DNA of 64,000 nucleotides from Cupriavidus yeoncheonensis (GTDB taxonomy: Bacteria; Pseudomonadota; Gammaproteobacteria; Burkholderiales; Burkholderiaceae), in the NCBI RefSeq assembly GCF_905397275.1, contig NZ_CAJPUY010000014.1, positions 123,638 through 187,637 on the forward strand. Direction: 5' to 3'. Made by a program: the position numbers and the translations under genes. Under the pieces are notes generated by a model. That model was not told where the DNA came from. It worked only from the letters and a program-made list of their open reading frames with translations, and did not search any database. This document shows positions 28,301-38,607 of the stretch, piece by piece; positions within the stretch are counted from its first letter, which is position 1, and each line of letters starts with the position of its first letter.

Positions 28301-28340
28301 CCGGCGGTAGCCGTCGCCGCCGGCGTGCGCGGGCGGGACG

Positions 28341-28793
28341 TCAGCCCAGCGCGGCGCCGCTTTCGCGCTTGTCGGCCTTGAGCGACGGCACCGGGAAGAC
28401 GATGTCGTAGAGCCAGTTGTAGATCAGCGCATAGACCATGTAGAAGCCGGCCACGGCAATGTCCATGATCAGCGCGTCGACCAGGCTGATGTCGAGGTAC
28501 CACGCCACCGACGGCAGGAACACCACCAGCAGGCCAAGCTCGAACAGGACGGCGTGCAGCACGCGCACGAAGACCGACTTGCGCAGTTGCCCCGTGAACC
28601 GCAGCATGGCCTTATCGAAGATCAGGTTGTAGACGTAGTTCCAGCCCGCCGCTATCAGCGAGGCGACCGCGCCGAGCAGTCCCATCTGGTGCAGTTCGTA
28701 GCCGAACACCACGCTGGCAAGTGGCGCGAACGCCAGCAGGCCGATCACTTCAAAACCGATGGCGTGGCGGATCCGGTCACGGGTGTTGCGCAT
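28341..28793 (-). CDS. PACE-family multidrug efflux protein (AceI-like)
   Basis: A 150-aa inner-membrane protein with four predicted helices arranged as two tandem bacterial transmembrane-pair domains (RIRHAIGFEVIGLLAFAPLA and RVLHAVLFELGLLVVFLP). The conserved Glu in each first helix (FEVIG, FELGL) and the NWxYN pattern in both halves (GWNYVYNLIFD, IYNWLYDIVFP) are present. PACE transporters export chlorhexidine and other biocides with protons. The gene is divergent from a LysR regulator over a perfect inverted repeat, the same arrangement as aceI/aceR. Start at 28793 by family length. Confidence 0.9.
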   Translation of the reverse strand: MRNTRDRIRHAIGFEVIGLLAFAPLASVVFGYELHQMGLLGAVASLIAAGWNYVYNLIFDKAMLRFTGQLRKSVFVRVLHAVLFELGLLVVFLPSVAWYLDISLVDALIMDIAVAGFYMVYALIYNWLYDIVFPVPSLKADKRESGAALG

Positions 28794-28827
28794 GGGGCTC
28801 TCCTGCAGCGTGTTCGATGGCAGGAAG

Positions 28828-28881
28828 TCTATCTGTTTTGACGGGGATGCAAAGTTAGGTAGTATCGTCAAAACAGATAGA
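28828..28881. promoter_or_regulatory. Perfect 16-bp inverted repeat between PACE and LysR genes
   Basis: TCTATCTGTTTTGACG at 28828-28843 and its exact complement at 28866-28881, separated by 22 bases, in the 104-bp divergent intergenic region. Position and symmetry fit a binding site for the adjacent LysR regulator controlling both promoters. That role is inferred. Confidence 0.7.
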
Positions 28882-28897
28882 TTGGCAATCCACTGAC

Positions 28898-29800
28898 ATG
28901 TCCCTTTCCCTTGAGCAGCTCCAGGCCTTTGCCGCGGCCGCCGAAACCGGTTCCTTTTCCGCCGCCGCGCGCCGGCTGGGCAAGGCCCAGTCGGTCATCA
29001 GCGCCGCCGTGGCGAACCTCGAGATCGATATCGGCAACGCGCTGTTCGACCGTTCCGGCCGCTATCCCGTGCTGACCCCGGCCGGCGAACGGCTGCTGGC
29101 CGAGGCGCGCGTGATCCTGGAACGCTGCGAACATTTCCGTGGTGTCGCCATGAGCCTGGGCGAGGGCGTGGAGACGCGGCTCGTCCTGGCGGTGGACGAG
29201 CTTTATCCCGAAGAGACGCTCGGCATGCTGCTTGAGGAGTTCTCTGGCCGCTTCCCCGCAGTCGAGCTGGAGTTGCTGTTCCCGTTGATGGAGGACGTCA
29301 GCCGTCTGGTGCTCGAAGGCAGCGCGGACCTCGGCATCATGTGGAGGCAGGAGATCCTGCCGCCGGCACTGGGCTTTCACGCGCTGGGCTGGGTGCCGAT
29401 GAAAATCCTGTGCGCGCCCGATCATCCGCTGGCGGGCGGCCAGCGCGTCGATTGGGAAGAGCTCAAGCGCTATCGCCAGCTTATGGTCGCGACCCGCACC
29501 GACAGCGAGGAGAAGATGCGGCTGCGGGTGGCATCGGATGTCTGGTGGGTCGAAAGCCAGTGGGTCATCGTTGAACTGGTCAAGCGCGGGCTCGGCTGGG
29601 CGTTCGTGCCGTGGCACGTGGTGGCCAACTCACCGGCCGCGGCGCAGCTCGTGTCGCCGCCGCTGGCGTTCCAGGAGCAGGACTGGCCGGTGGCGCTGGA
29701 ACTGGTGTGGCACAAGCAGCGTCCGCTGGGGAAGGCGGCGCGGTGGCTGAAGGACAGGATCTGCGGGCAGGCGTTGCCGCGGCCGGGTGGGGGGAAATAG
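28898..29800 (+). CDS. LysR-family regulator divergent from the PACE efflux gene
   Basis: A 300-aa LysR-type regulator. The N-terminal winged HTH is seen in SLEQLQAFAAAAETGSFSAA and ARRLGKAQSVISAAVANLEI; a periplasmic-binding-protein-like effector domain follows (about 90-295). By analogy with AceR it probably activates the divergent efflux gene in response to its substrates. A 16-bp inverted repeat lies 17 bases upstream of its start. Downstream is an 870-bp repeat-rich intergenic region. Confidence 0.88.
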   Translation: MSLSLEQLQAFAAAAETGSFSAAARRLGKAQSVISAAVANLEIDIGNALFDRSGRYPVLTPAGERLLAEARVILERCEHFRGVAMSLGEGVETRLVLAVDELYPEETLGMLLEEFSGRFPAVELELLFPLMEDVSRLVLEGSADLGIMWRQEILPPALGFHALGWVPMKILCAPDHPLAGGQRVDWEELKRYRQLMVATRTDSEEKMRLRVASDVWWVESQWVIVELVKRGLGWAFVPWHVVANSPAAAQLVSPPLAFQEQDWPVALELVWHKQRPLGKAARWLKDRICGQALPRPGGGK

Positions 29801-30674
29801 GTTCTTCGCTGGATTGCGGGAGTGGGGGAGGGTTGGGGTTTGTTGTGCTTGGCAAGCGCCGCTGTTTCGCCGGCGTAGCCGGTGGAGTTTTGATTGGTGT
29901 GTTGTTCTTGGCAGACGCCGCTGTTTCGCCGGCGTAGCCGGCGAGTTACTTCTTGTCCAAGCGACAAGAAGTAACCAAGAAACGCGTCGCCTGGCGGCTG
30001 GCCATCAACGATGCGCTCCTTGTTTTCAAGCGGCGTTGGTCTCGCGAAACGTGATCGCCGTTCGACCCTGCTACGCCTAGTGATTCAGAACCAGTGCCTG
30101 CGATAACCTGCTTTTGAACGATCCCCATGTAGGGCTCGGGTACAGCGTTCCAACAGCGCCATCGGTGGGACGCCTACGGCTGCGCTGCGCGCACGTTCTA
30201 GTCGGATGCACGGGACATCAACGTCGCTGGCGCGGTGCTTCCCGTCCCTTCCAGTCCTCCGCCTGCCACTTCCCAATATTGCCCTGATTGTTTTCCGCTG
30301 AGTGCGCGCAGCGCAGCCGTAGGCGTCCAACCGATGGCGCGTTTAGCAGGGGCCACCAAGTAATCCGGGTTCGTTCATCCGACGTCTCTATCCTGATCAT
30401 CTACGCGGCAGGCAGTCTGGCTATGCCCTGTACCGTCTTCACCCCATCGGGCCGATCGTCGACCACGAAGACGCGTTTTTGCCTCCTTTTGCCGCTCGGG
30501 CAAAAGCAGGTCGCCGGCTACGCCGGCGAAACAGCAGCGAACGTCAAGCACGACACCCCCATCATTACTCATTCCCCGCAATCCGGCGAAGATGGTATGA
30601 ACGCGCCCCGCCCCGGAGCCGTAACGAGAAGGCTGAGACCTCATGAATTTGGGGCCCCCTCGGGACGGTCGCGT
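29801..30674. repeat. Repeat-rich intergenic region with nested inverted repeats
   Basis: 874 bases without a credible gene. A 35-base motif is directly repeated at 29848-29882 and 29907-29941. Its core recurs inverted at 30511-30538 (28 bases matching 29917-29944 with one mismatch). A perfect 13-bp stem hairpin sits at 29945-29975 and a 7-bp stem at 30487-30505. Inside lies a 39-base inverted repeat at 30156-30194 and 30302-30340 with one mismatch. The symmetry suggests a composite of mobile or REP-like intergenic repeats. Confidence 0.75.
29945..29975. repeat. Perfect 13-bp hairpin within the repeat region
   Basis: GTTACTTCTTGTC (29945-29957) and GACAAGAAGTAAC (29963-29975) flank the 5-nt loop CAAGC. 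It adjoins the second direct-repeat copy. It could also serve as a transcript end for the LysR gene, but has no T-run. Confidence 0.7.
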
Positions 30675-32153
30675 TCAGCGCTGACCGACTGCCGTCGGCG
30701 CCGCGCCCGGTGCCAAATCCTCCTGATGCCACCCTCCACCCAAGGCCTTGATCAACACCACGCTGGCCGTGTACTGCCGCCCGATCAGCGTCAGCTCCGT
30801 CCGCTCGGCCGTGTAAGCCGTGGTCTGTGCGACCAGCACATCGAGGAGGCTGGCCGTACCGGCGCGGTAGCGGTTGTTGACCAGCGACAGCGCCTCGCGC
30901 GCCGCGCGCACCGCATCGTTCTGCACCACCGCTTCCTGTTCGAGCAAGCGCTGCGAGGCGAGATTGTCCTCGACTTCCTGGAACGCCCCCAGCACCGTCT
31001 GCCGGTAATTCGCCACGGTCTGGTCATAGGCAGCCACGGCCTGCGCCTTGACAGCGCTGCGCAAGCCGCCGTCGAACAGCGTGCCGGCCAGGCCGGCACC
31101 GACTGACCAGATGCGGTCGGGCAAGGACATCCAGCGCGCCAGCGTGCTGGCCGTCAGGCCGCCGCTGGCCGAGAGCGACAGGGTGGGATAGTAGGCGGCC
31201 TGTGCCACGCCGATCTGCGCATTCGCAGCCGCCATGCGGCGCTCCGCTCCGCCGATGTCCGGTCGCCGTTCCAGCAGTTGCGAAGGCACGGCTACCGGCA
31301 CGCGTGGCGGCGCGTTGGCGAAATCCGCCTGGCCAAGCGTCAGTTCCGAGGGCGGCTTGCCCACCAGCACCGCGATCGCATGCTCGAGCTGCGCGCGCGT
31401 GATCTGGATATCGAGCTGCTGCGCCTGCGCGGTCTTGAGCTGCGTTTCGGACTGCAGCACGTCGGAGCGCTGCGCGGTGCCGGCCTTGTACTGGTTCTGC
31501 ACGAGCTGCAGCGACTTCACATAGTCGGCCACGGTGCGGTCCAGCAGCGCCTTCTGCGCATCGGCAATGCGCAGCAGGAAGTAGCTCTGCGCAAGCGTCG
31601 CCTGCGTGGAGAGCAGGGTCGAGGCCAGGTCCGCCTGGCTGGCCTGCGCGCTGGCTTCGCTGCTCTCCACCTGGCGCCGCACGCGGCCCCAGACGTCAAG
31701 TTCCCAGGCCGCGCTCAGTGTCGCACTCTGGCCGCTCAGCGTATTGCCGCTCGCGCCGCGTGCGCGCGACACGCCGGCCTGCGCATCCACGGTCGGGAAG
31801 AAGCCGGCGCGCGCGGCCTGCAGCGAGGCCAGCGCCTGCCGGTACTGCGCCTCGGCGGCCTTGATGTTCTGGTTGGAGATCTGCACCTGCGACATCAGCG
31901 CGTCGAGCTGGCTGTCGCCGAACACCTGCCACCATTGTGGCCGCGCGTGGGCGTCCTGCGGCTCGGCGGTCTTCCAGTCGCCGGTCCAGGCTTCGGCGTC
32001 GGCAGGAGCCTCCTTGAAGGCGGGCGAGACCGGCGCATCGGGCCGCTTGTAGTCGGGGCCGACGGCGCAGCCGGCGAGCAGCAGCGCGCAGGCCAGCGGC
32101 ACGGGCGCGCCAAGGGTGAGGAGGCGGGAGAGGGGGTTCATCATCGTCTTCAT
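30675..32153 (-). CDS. RND efflux outer-membrane lipoprotein (OprM/NodT family)
   Basis: A 492-aa TolC-like outer-membrane channel. Signal peptide with lipobox LAGC (Cys29) followed by [10 protein letters not shown], the standard start of NodT/OprM proteins. Two TolC-type repeats follow (alpha-helical barrel segments such as [20 protein letters not shown] and [20 protein letters not shown]). It completes the MdtABC-type pump encoded just upstream: the ATG overlaps the mdtC-like stop by 4 bases (ATGA). Confidence 0.93.
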   Translation of the reverse strand: MKTMMNPLSRLLTLGAPVPLACALLLAGCAVGPDYKRPDAPVSPAFKEAPADAEAWTGDWKTAEPQDAHARPQWWQVFGDSQLDALMSQVQISNQNIKAAEAQYRQALASLQAARAGFFPTVDAQAGVSRARGASGNTLSGQSATLSAAWELDVWGRVRRQVESSEASAQASQADLASTLLSTQATLAQSYFLLRIADAQKALLDRTVADYVKSLQLVQNQYKAGTAQRSDVLQSETQLKTAQAQQLDIQITRAQLEHAIAVLVGKPPSELTLGQADFANAPPRVPVAVPSQLLERRPDIGGAERRMAAANAQIGVAQAAYYPTLSLSASGGLTASTLARWMSLPDRIWSVGAGLAGTLFDGGLRSAVKAQAVAAYDQTVANYRQTVLGAFQEVEDNLASQRLLEQEAVVQNDAVRAAREALSLVNNRYRAGTASLLDVLVAQTTAYTAERTELTLIGRQYTASVVLIKALGGGWHQEDLAPGAAPTAVGQR

Positions 32154-35100
32154 GATTCGGTGCCGGCAGCGGGCGCGGAGCCGCGCGGGCCGCCGCGGCG
32201 GCGTTCACGCCAGGCCTTCACGTTCAGGCGCCAGCGGTCCAGCGTCAGGTAGACCACCGGCGTGGTGTACAGGGTCAGCAACTGGCTCACCACCAGCCCG
32301 CCCACGATCGAGATGCCCAGCGGCGCGCGCAGCTCGGCGCCGTCGCCGCGGCCGATGGCCAGCGGCACCGCGCCCAGCAGCGCCGCCATGGTGGTCATCA
32401 GAATCGGGCGGAAGCGCAGCAGGCAGGCACGGTGGATGGCGTCGTGCGGCGACAGGCCGTCGCGTCGCTCGGCATCGATGGCGAAGTCGATCATCATGAT
32501 CGCGTTCTTCTTCACGATGCCGATCAGCAGGATCACGCCGATCAGCGCGATGATGCTGAACTCCGTCTTGAAAGCCAGCAGCGCCAGCACCGCGCCCACG
32601 CCCGCCGACGGCAGCGTGGACAGGATGGTCAGCGGGTGCACGTAGCTTTCATACAGTATGCCCAGCACGATGTAGATCGTGATGATCGCGGCCAGGATCA
32701 GGATCGGCTGGCTCTTGAGCGAGTCCTGGAACGCCTTGGCGCCACCCTGGAAGTTCGCCTGCAGCGTCTCGGGCGCGCCGATGCCGGCCATTGCCGCCTT
32801 GATGGCGTCGGTGGCCTGCGACAGGGAATACCCTTCCGCAAGATTGAACGAGATCGTCGACGCCGCGAACTGGCCCTGGTGGTTCACGCCCAGCGGCGTG
32901 CTGCTCGGCGCCACCGTAGCGAATGCCGACAGCGGCACGCGTCGGCCGTTGCCGGTGACCACGTAGATGTCATGCAGCGCCTGTGGTCCCTGCAGATACT
33001 CCTGGCTCAGCTCCATCACCACGCGGTACTGGTTGAGCGGGTTGTAGATGGTCGAAACCAGGCGCTGGCCGAAAGCGTCGTTGAGCACCGCGTCGACCTG
33101 CTGCGCGGTCACGCCCAGGCGCGATGCCGCGTCGCGGTCGATGATGACCGAGGTCTGCAGGCCCTTGTCGTTGGTGTCGGTGTCGACGTCCTCGATGCCC
33201 TTGACGTTGGAGATCGCCGCGCGCACCTTCGGCTCCCAGTCGCGCAGCACCTGCAGGTCGTCGGACTGCAGCGTGAACTGGTACTGCGAGCTGCTCTGCC
33301 GCCCGCCGATACGGATGTCCTGCACGGGCTGGAGGAACAGGCTGGCGCCGGGCTCCTTGGCCAGCTTGACGCGCAGCCGCGCGATGATGGCGTCCGCGCT
33401 TTCCTTGCGCTGCGACAGCGGCTTGAGCGTGACGAACATCTGGCCGGTATTGCGCTGCGAGCCGCCGGTGAAGCCGGTGACGTTCTCCACAGCCGGGTCG
33501 GACTGGACGATCCTGATGAAGTTGTCCAGCTTCGGCTGCATGGCCTGGAACGAGGTGGCCTGGTCGGCGCGGATGAAGCCGATCAGGCGCCCCGTGTCCT
33601 GCTGCGGGAAGAAGCCCTTGGGCACGATCACGTAGAGCCAGACATTGAGCGCCACCGTGGCCAGCAGGACCAGCCAGACCACCGCGCTGTAGCGCAGCGC
33701 CACGGCCAGCGTGCGCGCGTAGCCGTCATGCAGCCACTGGAACACGCGTTCGCTGGCGCGGAAGAAGCGGCCCCGCTCTTCCTCGGGCACGGCCGGGCGC
33801 AGCAGGCGCGCGCACATCATCGGCGTAGTGGTCAGCGACACCACCAAAGACACCAGGATGGACACCGACAGCGTGATCGCGAATTCCTGGAACAGGCGCC
33901 CGACGATGCCGCCCATCATCAGCAGCGGAATGAACACCGCGATCAGCGACAGGCTCATCGACAGCACCGTGAAGCCGACCTCGCGCGCGCCGCGCAGCGC
34001 GGCGGCAAGCGGCTTCATGCCTTCCTCGATATGGCGCGAGATGTTCTCCAGTACCACGATGGCATCGTCCACCACGAAGCCGGTGGCAATGGTGAGCGCC
34101 ATCAGCGACAGGTTGTTCAGGGAGAAGCCCGCCAGGTACATCACCGAGAACGTGCCGATCAGCGACACCGGCACCGCCACGCTGGGAATGAAGGTGGCGC
34201 GAACATTGCGCAGGAACAGGAACACCACCATGATCACCAGCGCCACCGAGATCATCAGCGTGTGTTCCACTTCGCGCAGCGATGCGCGGATGGTCGGGGT
34301 GCGGTCCATCATCACGTCCATCGAAATGGCCGCGGGGATCATCTTCTGCAGCGTCGGCAGCATGTCGCGCACGCGATCGACCGTCTCGATGATGTTGGCG
34401 CCGGGCGAGCGGTTGAGCACCAGCAGCACCGACGGCTTGCCATTGGCGGAGCCCGCGTTGCGGATGTCCTGCACCGAATCGACCACGCTGGCCACGTCCT
34501 GCAGGCGTACCGGCACGGAGAAGGAGTTGGGCCCGCTGGTGGCATTGTTGCCGCCGGTGGCGCCGCTGGTGACCGTGGTCGTGCCGCTGCTGGTGGTGAT
34601 CGTGGTCACGGTCACGCCGTTGACGACCTTGGTGCTCACGCCGCCCATGGCGGCCGCGCTGGCGGTGCTGGCGATCAGCGCACCGGCCGATGCCGACGAG
34701 AACGTGCCCGGCGTCGCGTAGCGGATGATGAGCGGCATGTAGTCGCTCGCCTTCATCGCCTGGTCGTTGGCGTAGACCTGCCAGTTGCTGGTGCGGTTCT
34801 CCAGCGTGCCCAGCGGCCGGTTGGCGTTGGTGGCGCTGATGGTGTTGCGTACGTCTTCCAGCGAGATGCCGTACTTGTTCAGCGCGGTCGGGTTCAGCTC
34901 CACGCGCACCGCCGGCAGTGACGAGCCGCCAATCGTCACCTGGCCCACGCCTTCCACCTGCGACAGCTTCTGCGAAAGGATGGTCGAAGCCGCGTCATAG
35001 AGCTGGCCGCGCGTCATGGTCGGCGAGGTCAGCGCGATGATCATGATCGGCGCGTCGGCCGGGTTCACCTTGCGGTAGGTCGGGTTGTTCGGCAGGCTGG

Positions 35101-35461
35101 TCGGCAGCGTCGCGCGCGAGGCATTGATGGCTGCCTGCACGTCGCGCGCGGCGCCGTCGATGTCACGCGACAGGTCGAACTGCAGCGTCACGCGGGTCGA
35201 GCCGAGCGAGCTGCTGGACGTGATTTCCGTCACGCCGGCAATGGTCCCCAGCGCGCGCTCCAGCGGCGTGGCCACCGTGGCGGCCATGGTTTCTGGGCTG
35301 GCACCGGGCAGCGAGGCCGATACCGAGATCGTCGGGAAGTCCACCTGCGGCAGCGGCGACACCGGCAGCAGGCGCAGCGCCGCCAGCCCCGCCAGCAGGA
35401 TGCCGATGGTGAGCAGCGCCGTCGCGACCGGCCGGTGGATGAACGTGGCGGACAGGTTCAT
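32150..35461 (-). CDS. RND multidrug efflux permease, MdtC-like, with a low-complexity insertion
   Basis: 1103 aa, about 75 longer than E. coli MdtC. The standard features are present: [20 protein letters not shown] as TM1, twin transmembrane aspartates in [20 protein letters not shown] for the proton relay, and two large periplasmic domains. Residues about 253-317 (bases 34511-34705) form a Ser/Thr/Gly/Ala-rich stretch between [10 protein letters not shown] and [14 protein letters not shown] that relatives lack; it keeps the frame. Overlaps mdtB-like upstream and the OprM-like gene downstream by 4 bases each. Forms a heterotrimer with MdtB in the best-known system. Confidence 0.93.
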   Translation of the reverse strand: MNLSATFIHRPVATALLTIGILLAGLAALRLLPVSPLPQVDFPTISVSASLPGASPETMAATVATPLERALGTIAGVTEITSSSSLGSTRVTLQFDLSRDIDGAARDVQAAINASRATLPTSLPNNPTYRKVNPADAPIMIIALTSPTMTRGQLYDAASTILSQKLSQVEGVGQVTIGGSSLPAVRVELNPTALNKYGISLEDVRNTISATNANRPLGTLENRTSNWQVYANDQAMKASDYMPLIIRYATPGTFSSASAGALIASTASAAAMGGVSTKVVNGVTVTTITTSSGTTTVTSGATGGNNATSGPNSFSVPVRLQDVASVVDSVQDIRNAGSANGKPSVLLVLNRSPGANIIETVDRVRDMLPTLQKMIPAAISMDVMMDRTPTIRASLREVEHTLMISVALVIMVVFLFLRNVRATFIPSVAVPVSLIGTFSVMYLAGFSLNNLSLMALTIATGFVVDDAIVVLENISRHIEEGMKPLAAALRGAREVGFTVLSMSLSLIAVFIPLLMMGGIVGRLFQEFAITLSVSILVSLVVSLTTTPMMCARLLRPAVPEEERGRFFRASERVFQWLHDGYARTLAVALRYSAVVWLVLLATVALNVWLYVIVPKGFFPQQDTGRLIGFIRADQATSFQAMQPKLDNFIRIVQSDPAVENVTGFTGGSQRNTGQMFVTLKPLSQRKESADAIIARLRVKLAKEPGASLFLQPVQDIRIGGRQSSSQYQFTLQSDDLQVLRDWEPKVRAAISNVKGIEDVDTDTNDKGLQTSVIIDRDAASRLGVTAQQVDAVLNDAFGQRLVSTIYNPLNQYRVVMELSQEYLQGPQALHDIYVVTGNGRRVPLSAFATVAPSSTPLGVNHQGQFAASTISFNLAEGYSLSQATDAIKAAMAGIGAPETLQANFQGGAKAFQDSLKSQPILILAAIITIYIVLGILYESYVHPLTILSTLPSAGVGAVLALLAFKTEFSIIALIGVILLIGIVKKNAIMMIDFAIDAERRDGLSPHDAIHRACLLRFRPILMTTMAALLGAVPLAIGRGDGAELRAPLGISIVGGLVVSQLLTLYTTPVVYLTLDRWRLNVKAWRERRRGGPRGSAPAAGTES

Positions 35462-38400
35462 CGCGGCCCCGCTGCCGACGGATCGCCTTCATCGGTGCCG
35501 CCTTCGTCGGGGTCGCCGAAGCGGCGCTTGCGCCAGTCCCTGAGGCGATAGGCGACGCGGTCGAAGGCCAGGTAGATCACCGGCGTGGTGAACAGCGTCA
35601 GCACCTGGCTGACCAGCAGGCCGCCGACCATGGTCACGCCGAGAGGCCGGCGCAGTTCCGAGCCGATGCCGGTGCCGAGCATCATCGGCAGCGCGGCCAG
35701 CAGCGCGGCCATGGTGGTCATCAGGATCGGGCGGAAGCGCAGCAGGCAGGCCTGGAAGATGGCCTCGCGCGGGGCCATGCCGCCTTCGCGCTCGGCTTCG
35801 AGCGCGAAGTCGATCATCATGATGGCGTTCTTCTTGACGATGCCGATCAGCAGGATGATGCCGATGATCGCGATGATGCCCAGGTCCTGCCCCGCGAGCA
35901 GCAGTGCCAGCAGCGCGCCGACGCCCGCCGACGGCAGCGTGGACAAGATGGTCACCGGGTGGATCGTGCTCTCATACAGCACGCCCAGCACGATGTACAT
36001 CGTCACCACGGCTGCCAGGATCAGCCACAGCGTGTTCGACAGCGAGGCCCGGAACGCCAGCGCGGCGCCCTGGAACTCGGTCTGCATCGAGATCGGCAGG
36101 CCCAGTTCCTGTTCCACCTTGGAAATCTTGTCGACCGCCGGACCCAGTGATTCGCCCGGTGCCAGGTTGAACGAGATGGTCGCGGCCGGGAACTGGCCCT
36201 GGTGGTTGATCACGAGCTGGCCCGTGCGCTCGCTGATGCGCGCGAACGCACCCAGCGGCACCTGTCCGCCGGACGAGGAGGGCAGGCGCAGTTCCGCGAG
36301 CGACTGCGGGTCCTTGCGGAACTCGGGCATGGTTTCGAGCACCACGCGGTACTGGCTAGACTGCGTGAAGATGGTCGACACCAGGCGCTGGCCGAACGCG
36401 CTGTACAGCGCGCTGTCGATCACCGCGGTGGTGATGCCGAAACGCGCGGCGGCATCGCGGTCGATATCGACGTAGGCGCGCAGGCCGTTGTTCTGCTGGT
36501 CGCTGGCGACGTCGCGCAGTTCGGGTTCCTGGCGCAGCCGCTCGACGAGCCGCGGCACCCAGGTCGCCAGGACCTGCGGGTCGGGGTCTTCGACCGTGAA
36601 CTGGTACTGCGTGCGCGCCACGCGGTCCTCGATCGTCAGGTCCTGCACCGGCTGCGTGTACAGCGAAATGCCGCCAAGCTTTTCCACCGCGTGCTGCAGC
36701 CGCTGCGTGACCACGTCGATCGGATCACGCTCGCCCTTGGGCTTGAGATTGATCAGCATGCGCCCGGCATTGAGCGTGGTGTTGGACCCGTCCACGCCGA
36801 TGAAGGACGATACGCTTTCCACGGCCGGGTCTTGCGCCACCACCTTGGCCGCGGCCTGCTGCTTGAGGCCCATGGCCTGGAACGACGTGGTCTGCGCCCC
36901 TTCGGTGATGCCCTGGATCAGGCCGGTGTCCTGCACCGGGAAGAAGCCCTTGGGCACCAGCATGTACAGCAGCACGGTCAGCACCAGCGTGGCGATGGCC
37001 ACCACCAGTGTCGCCTTCTGGCGGTCCAGCACCCATTCGAGCGCGACGCCATAGCGGTGGATCACGTTGTCGAAGAAGCGTCCGGTGGCCTTGTGGAAGC
37101 GCGACTGCTGTTCCTCGGGCACGTGGCGCAGCAGCCGCGCGCACATCATCGGCGTGAGCGTCAGCGAGACCACCGCCGAGATCAGGATCGATACCGCCAG
37201 CGTAATGGCGAACTCGCGGAACAGGCGCCCGACCACATCGCCCATGAACAGCAGCGGGATCAGCACGGCCACCAGCGAGAAGGTCAGCGAGATGATGGTG
37301 AAGCCAATTTGCTTCGAACCTTTCAGCGCGGCTTCCATCGGGGAATCGCCTTCCTCGATGTAGCGCATGATGTTCTCGATCATGACGATGGCGTCGTCGA
37401 CCACGAAGCCGGTGGCGATGGTCAGCGCCATCAGCGTCAGGTTGTTGATCGAGAAGCCGGCCAGGTACATCACGCCGAACGTGCCGACCAGCGACAGCGG
37501 CACGGCCACGCCGGGAATCACCGTGGCCGAGACATTGCGCAGGAACACGAAGATGACCATCACCACCAGCGCGATGGCCAGGAACAGCTCGAACTCCACG
37601 TCATGCACCGATGCGCGGATGGTGGTGGTGCGGTCGGTCATGAGCTGCACGTGCACCGAGGCCGGCAGCGCGGTCCGCAGCTGCGGCAGCAGCGACTTGA
37701 TGCGGTCCACCACCTCGATCACGTTGGCGCCGGGCTGGCGCTGGATGTTGAGGATGATGGAGGGGTTGCCGTTGGCCCAGGCGGCCAGGCGGCTGTTCTC
37801 GGGGCCATCGACGATCTCGGCCACGTCGGTGATGCGGATCGGTGCGCCGTTCTGGTAGGCAATGATGATCTGCTTGTACTCGTCGGCCGAACGCAGCTGG
37901 TCGTTGGCGTCGATGGTCGACGCGCGCGCCGGGCCGTCGAAGCTGCCCTTGGCGCCGTTCACGTTGGCCGCGCCGATGGCGGTGCGCAGGTCGTCGATCG
38001 ACATGCCCAGCGACGCCAGCGCGGTCGGGTTGGCCTGGATGCGCACCGCGGGGCGCTGGCCGCCGCTGATGGTGACCAGACCCACGCCCTGGATCTGCGA
38101 GATCTTGGCCGCCACGCGCGTGTCCACCATGTCCTGCAGCTTGGGCAGCGGCAGGGTGTCGGAGGTCATGGCGATGGTCATGATCGGCGCGTCGGCCGGG
38201 TTGACCTTGCTGTAGACCGGCGGCATCGGCAGGTCGGACGGCAGCAGGTTGCTGCCGGCATTGATGGCCGCCTGCACCTCTTGCTCGGCCACATCCAGCG
38301 GCAGTGTCAGCTCGAACTGCAGCGTGATCACCGAGGCGCCGCCCGACGAGGACGACGACATCTGCTTGAGCCCCGGCATCTGCCCGAACTGTCGCTCCAG

Positions 38401-38598
38401 CGGCGCGGTGATCGACGAGGTCATCACATCGGGGCTGGCGCCCGGATAGAGCGTGGTGACCTGGATGGTGGGGTAGTCCACCTCGGGCAGCGCGGACAGC
38501 GGCAGCAGCCGGTAGGCCACCAGCCCGGAGAGCAGGATGGCCAGCATCAGCAGCGCCGTGGCTACCGGGCGCTCGATGAAGAGGCGAGACGGGTTCAT
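35458..38598 (-). CDS. RND multidrug efflux permease, MdtB-like
   Basis: A 1046-aa inner-membrane proton antiporter. TM1 is [20 protein letters not shown]. The twin Asp motif is in [20 protein letters not shown], and the second-half TM regions include [20 protein letters not shown]. It pairs with the MdtC-like subunit (4-base ATGA overlap) and follows the adaptor gene by 9 bases. In E. coli MdtABC exports bile salts, novobiocin and others; the substrate here is unknown. Confidence 0.93.
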   Translation of the reverse strand: MNPSRLFIERPVATALLMLAILLSGLVAYRLLPLSALPEVDYPTIQVTTLYPGASPDVMTSSITAPLERQFGQMPGLKQMSSSSSGGASVITLQFELTLPLDVAEQEVQAAINAGSNLLPSDLPMPPVYSKVNPADAPIMTIAMTSDTLPLPKLQDMVDTRVAAKISQIQGVGLVTISGGQRPAVRIQANPTALASLGMSIDDLRTAIGAANVNGAKGSFDGPARASTIDANDQLRSADEYKQIIIAYQNGAPIRITDVAEIVDGPENSRLAAWANGNPSIILNIQRQPGANVIEVVDRIKSLLPQLRTALPASVHVQLMTDRTTTIRASVHDVEFELFLAIALVVMVIFVFLRNVSATVIPGVAVPLSLVGTFGVMYLAGFSINNLTLMALTIATGFVVDDAIVMIENIMRYIEEGDSPMEAALKGSKQIGFTIISLTFSLVAVLIPLLFMGDVVGRLFREFAITLAVSILISAVVSLTLTPMMCARLLRHVPEEQQSRFHKATGRFFDNVIHRYGVALEWVLDRQKATLVVAIATLVLTVLLYMLVPKGFFPVQDTGLIQGITEGAQTTSFQAMGLKQQAAAKVVAQDPAVESVSSFIGVDGSNTTLNAGRMLINLKPKGERDPIDVVTQRLQHAVEKLGGISLYTQPVQDLTIEDRVARTQYQFTVEDPDPQVLATWVPRLVERLRQEPELRDVASDQQNNGLRAYVDIDRDAAARFGITTAVIDSALYSAFGQRLVSTIFTQSSQYRVVLETMPEFRKDPQSLAELRLPSSSGGQVPLGAFARISERTGQLVINHQGQFPAATISFNLAPGESLGPAVDKISKVEQELGLPISMQTEFQGAALAFRASLSNTLWLILAAVVTMYIVLGVLYESTIHPVTILSTLPSAGVGALLALLLAGQDLGIIAIIGIILLIGIVKKNAIMMIDFALEAEREGGMAPREAIFQACLLRFRPILMTTMAALLAALPMMLGTGIGSELRRPLGVTMVGGLLVSQVLTLFTTPVIYLAFDRVAYRLRDWRKRRFGDPDEGGTDEGDPSAAGPR

Positions 38599-38607
38599 GC
38601 GGATTCC

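Noticed and set aside
29946..30128. Short open frames in the repeat region after the LysR gene
   Set aside because: They coincide with the repeats, lack ribosome sites and have no recognisable domain.
32432..34921. A plus-strand open frame of about 830 codons
   Set aside because: Antisense to the mdtC-like gene; His/Arg/Gln-rich without recognisable domains.
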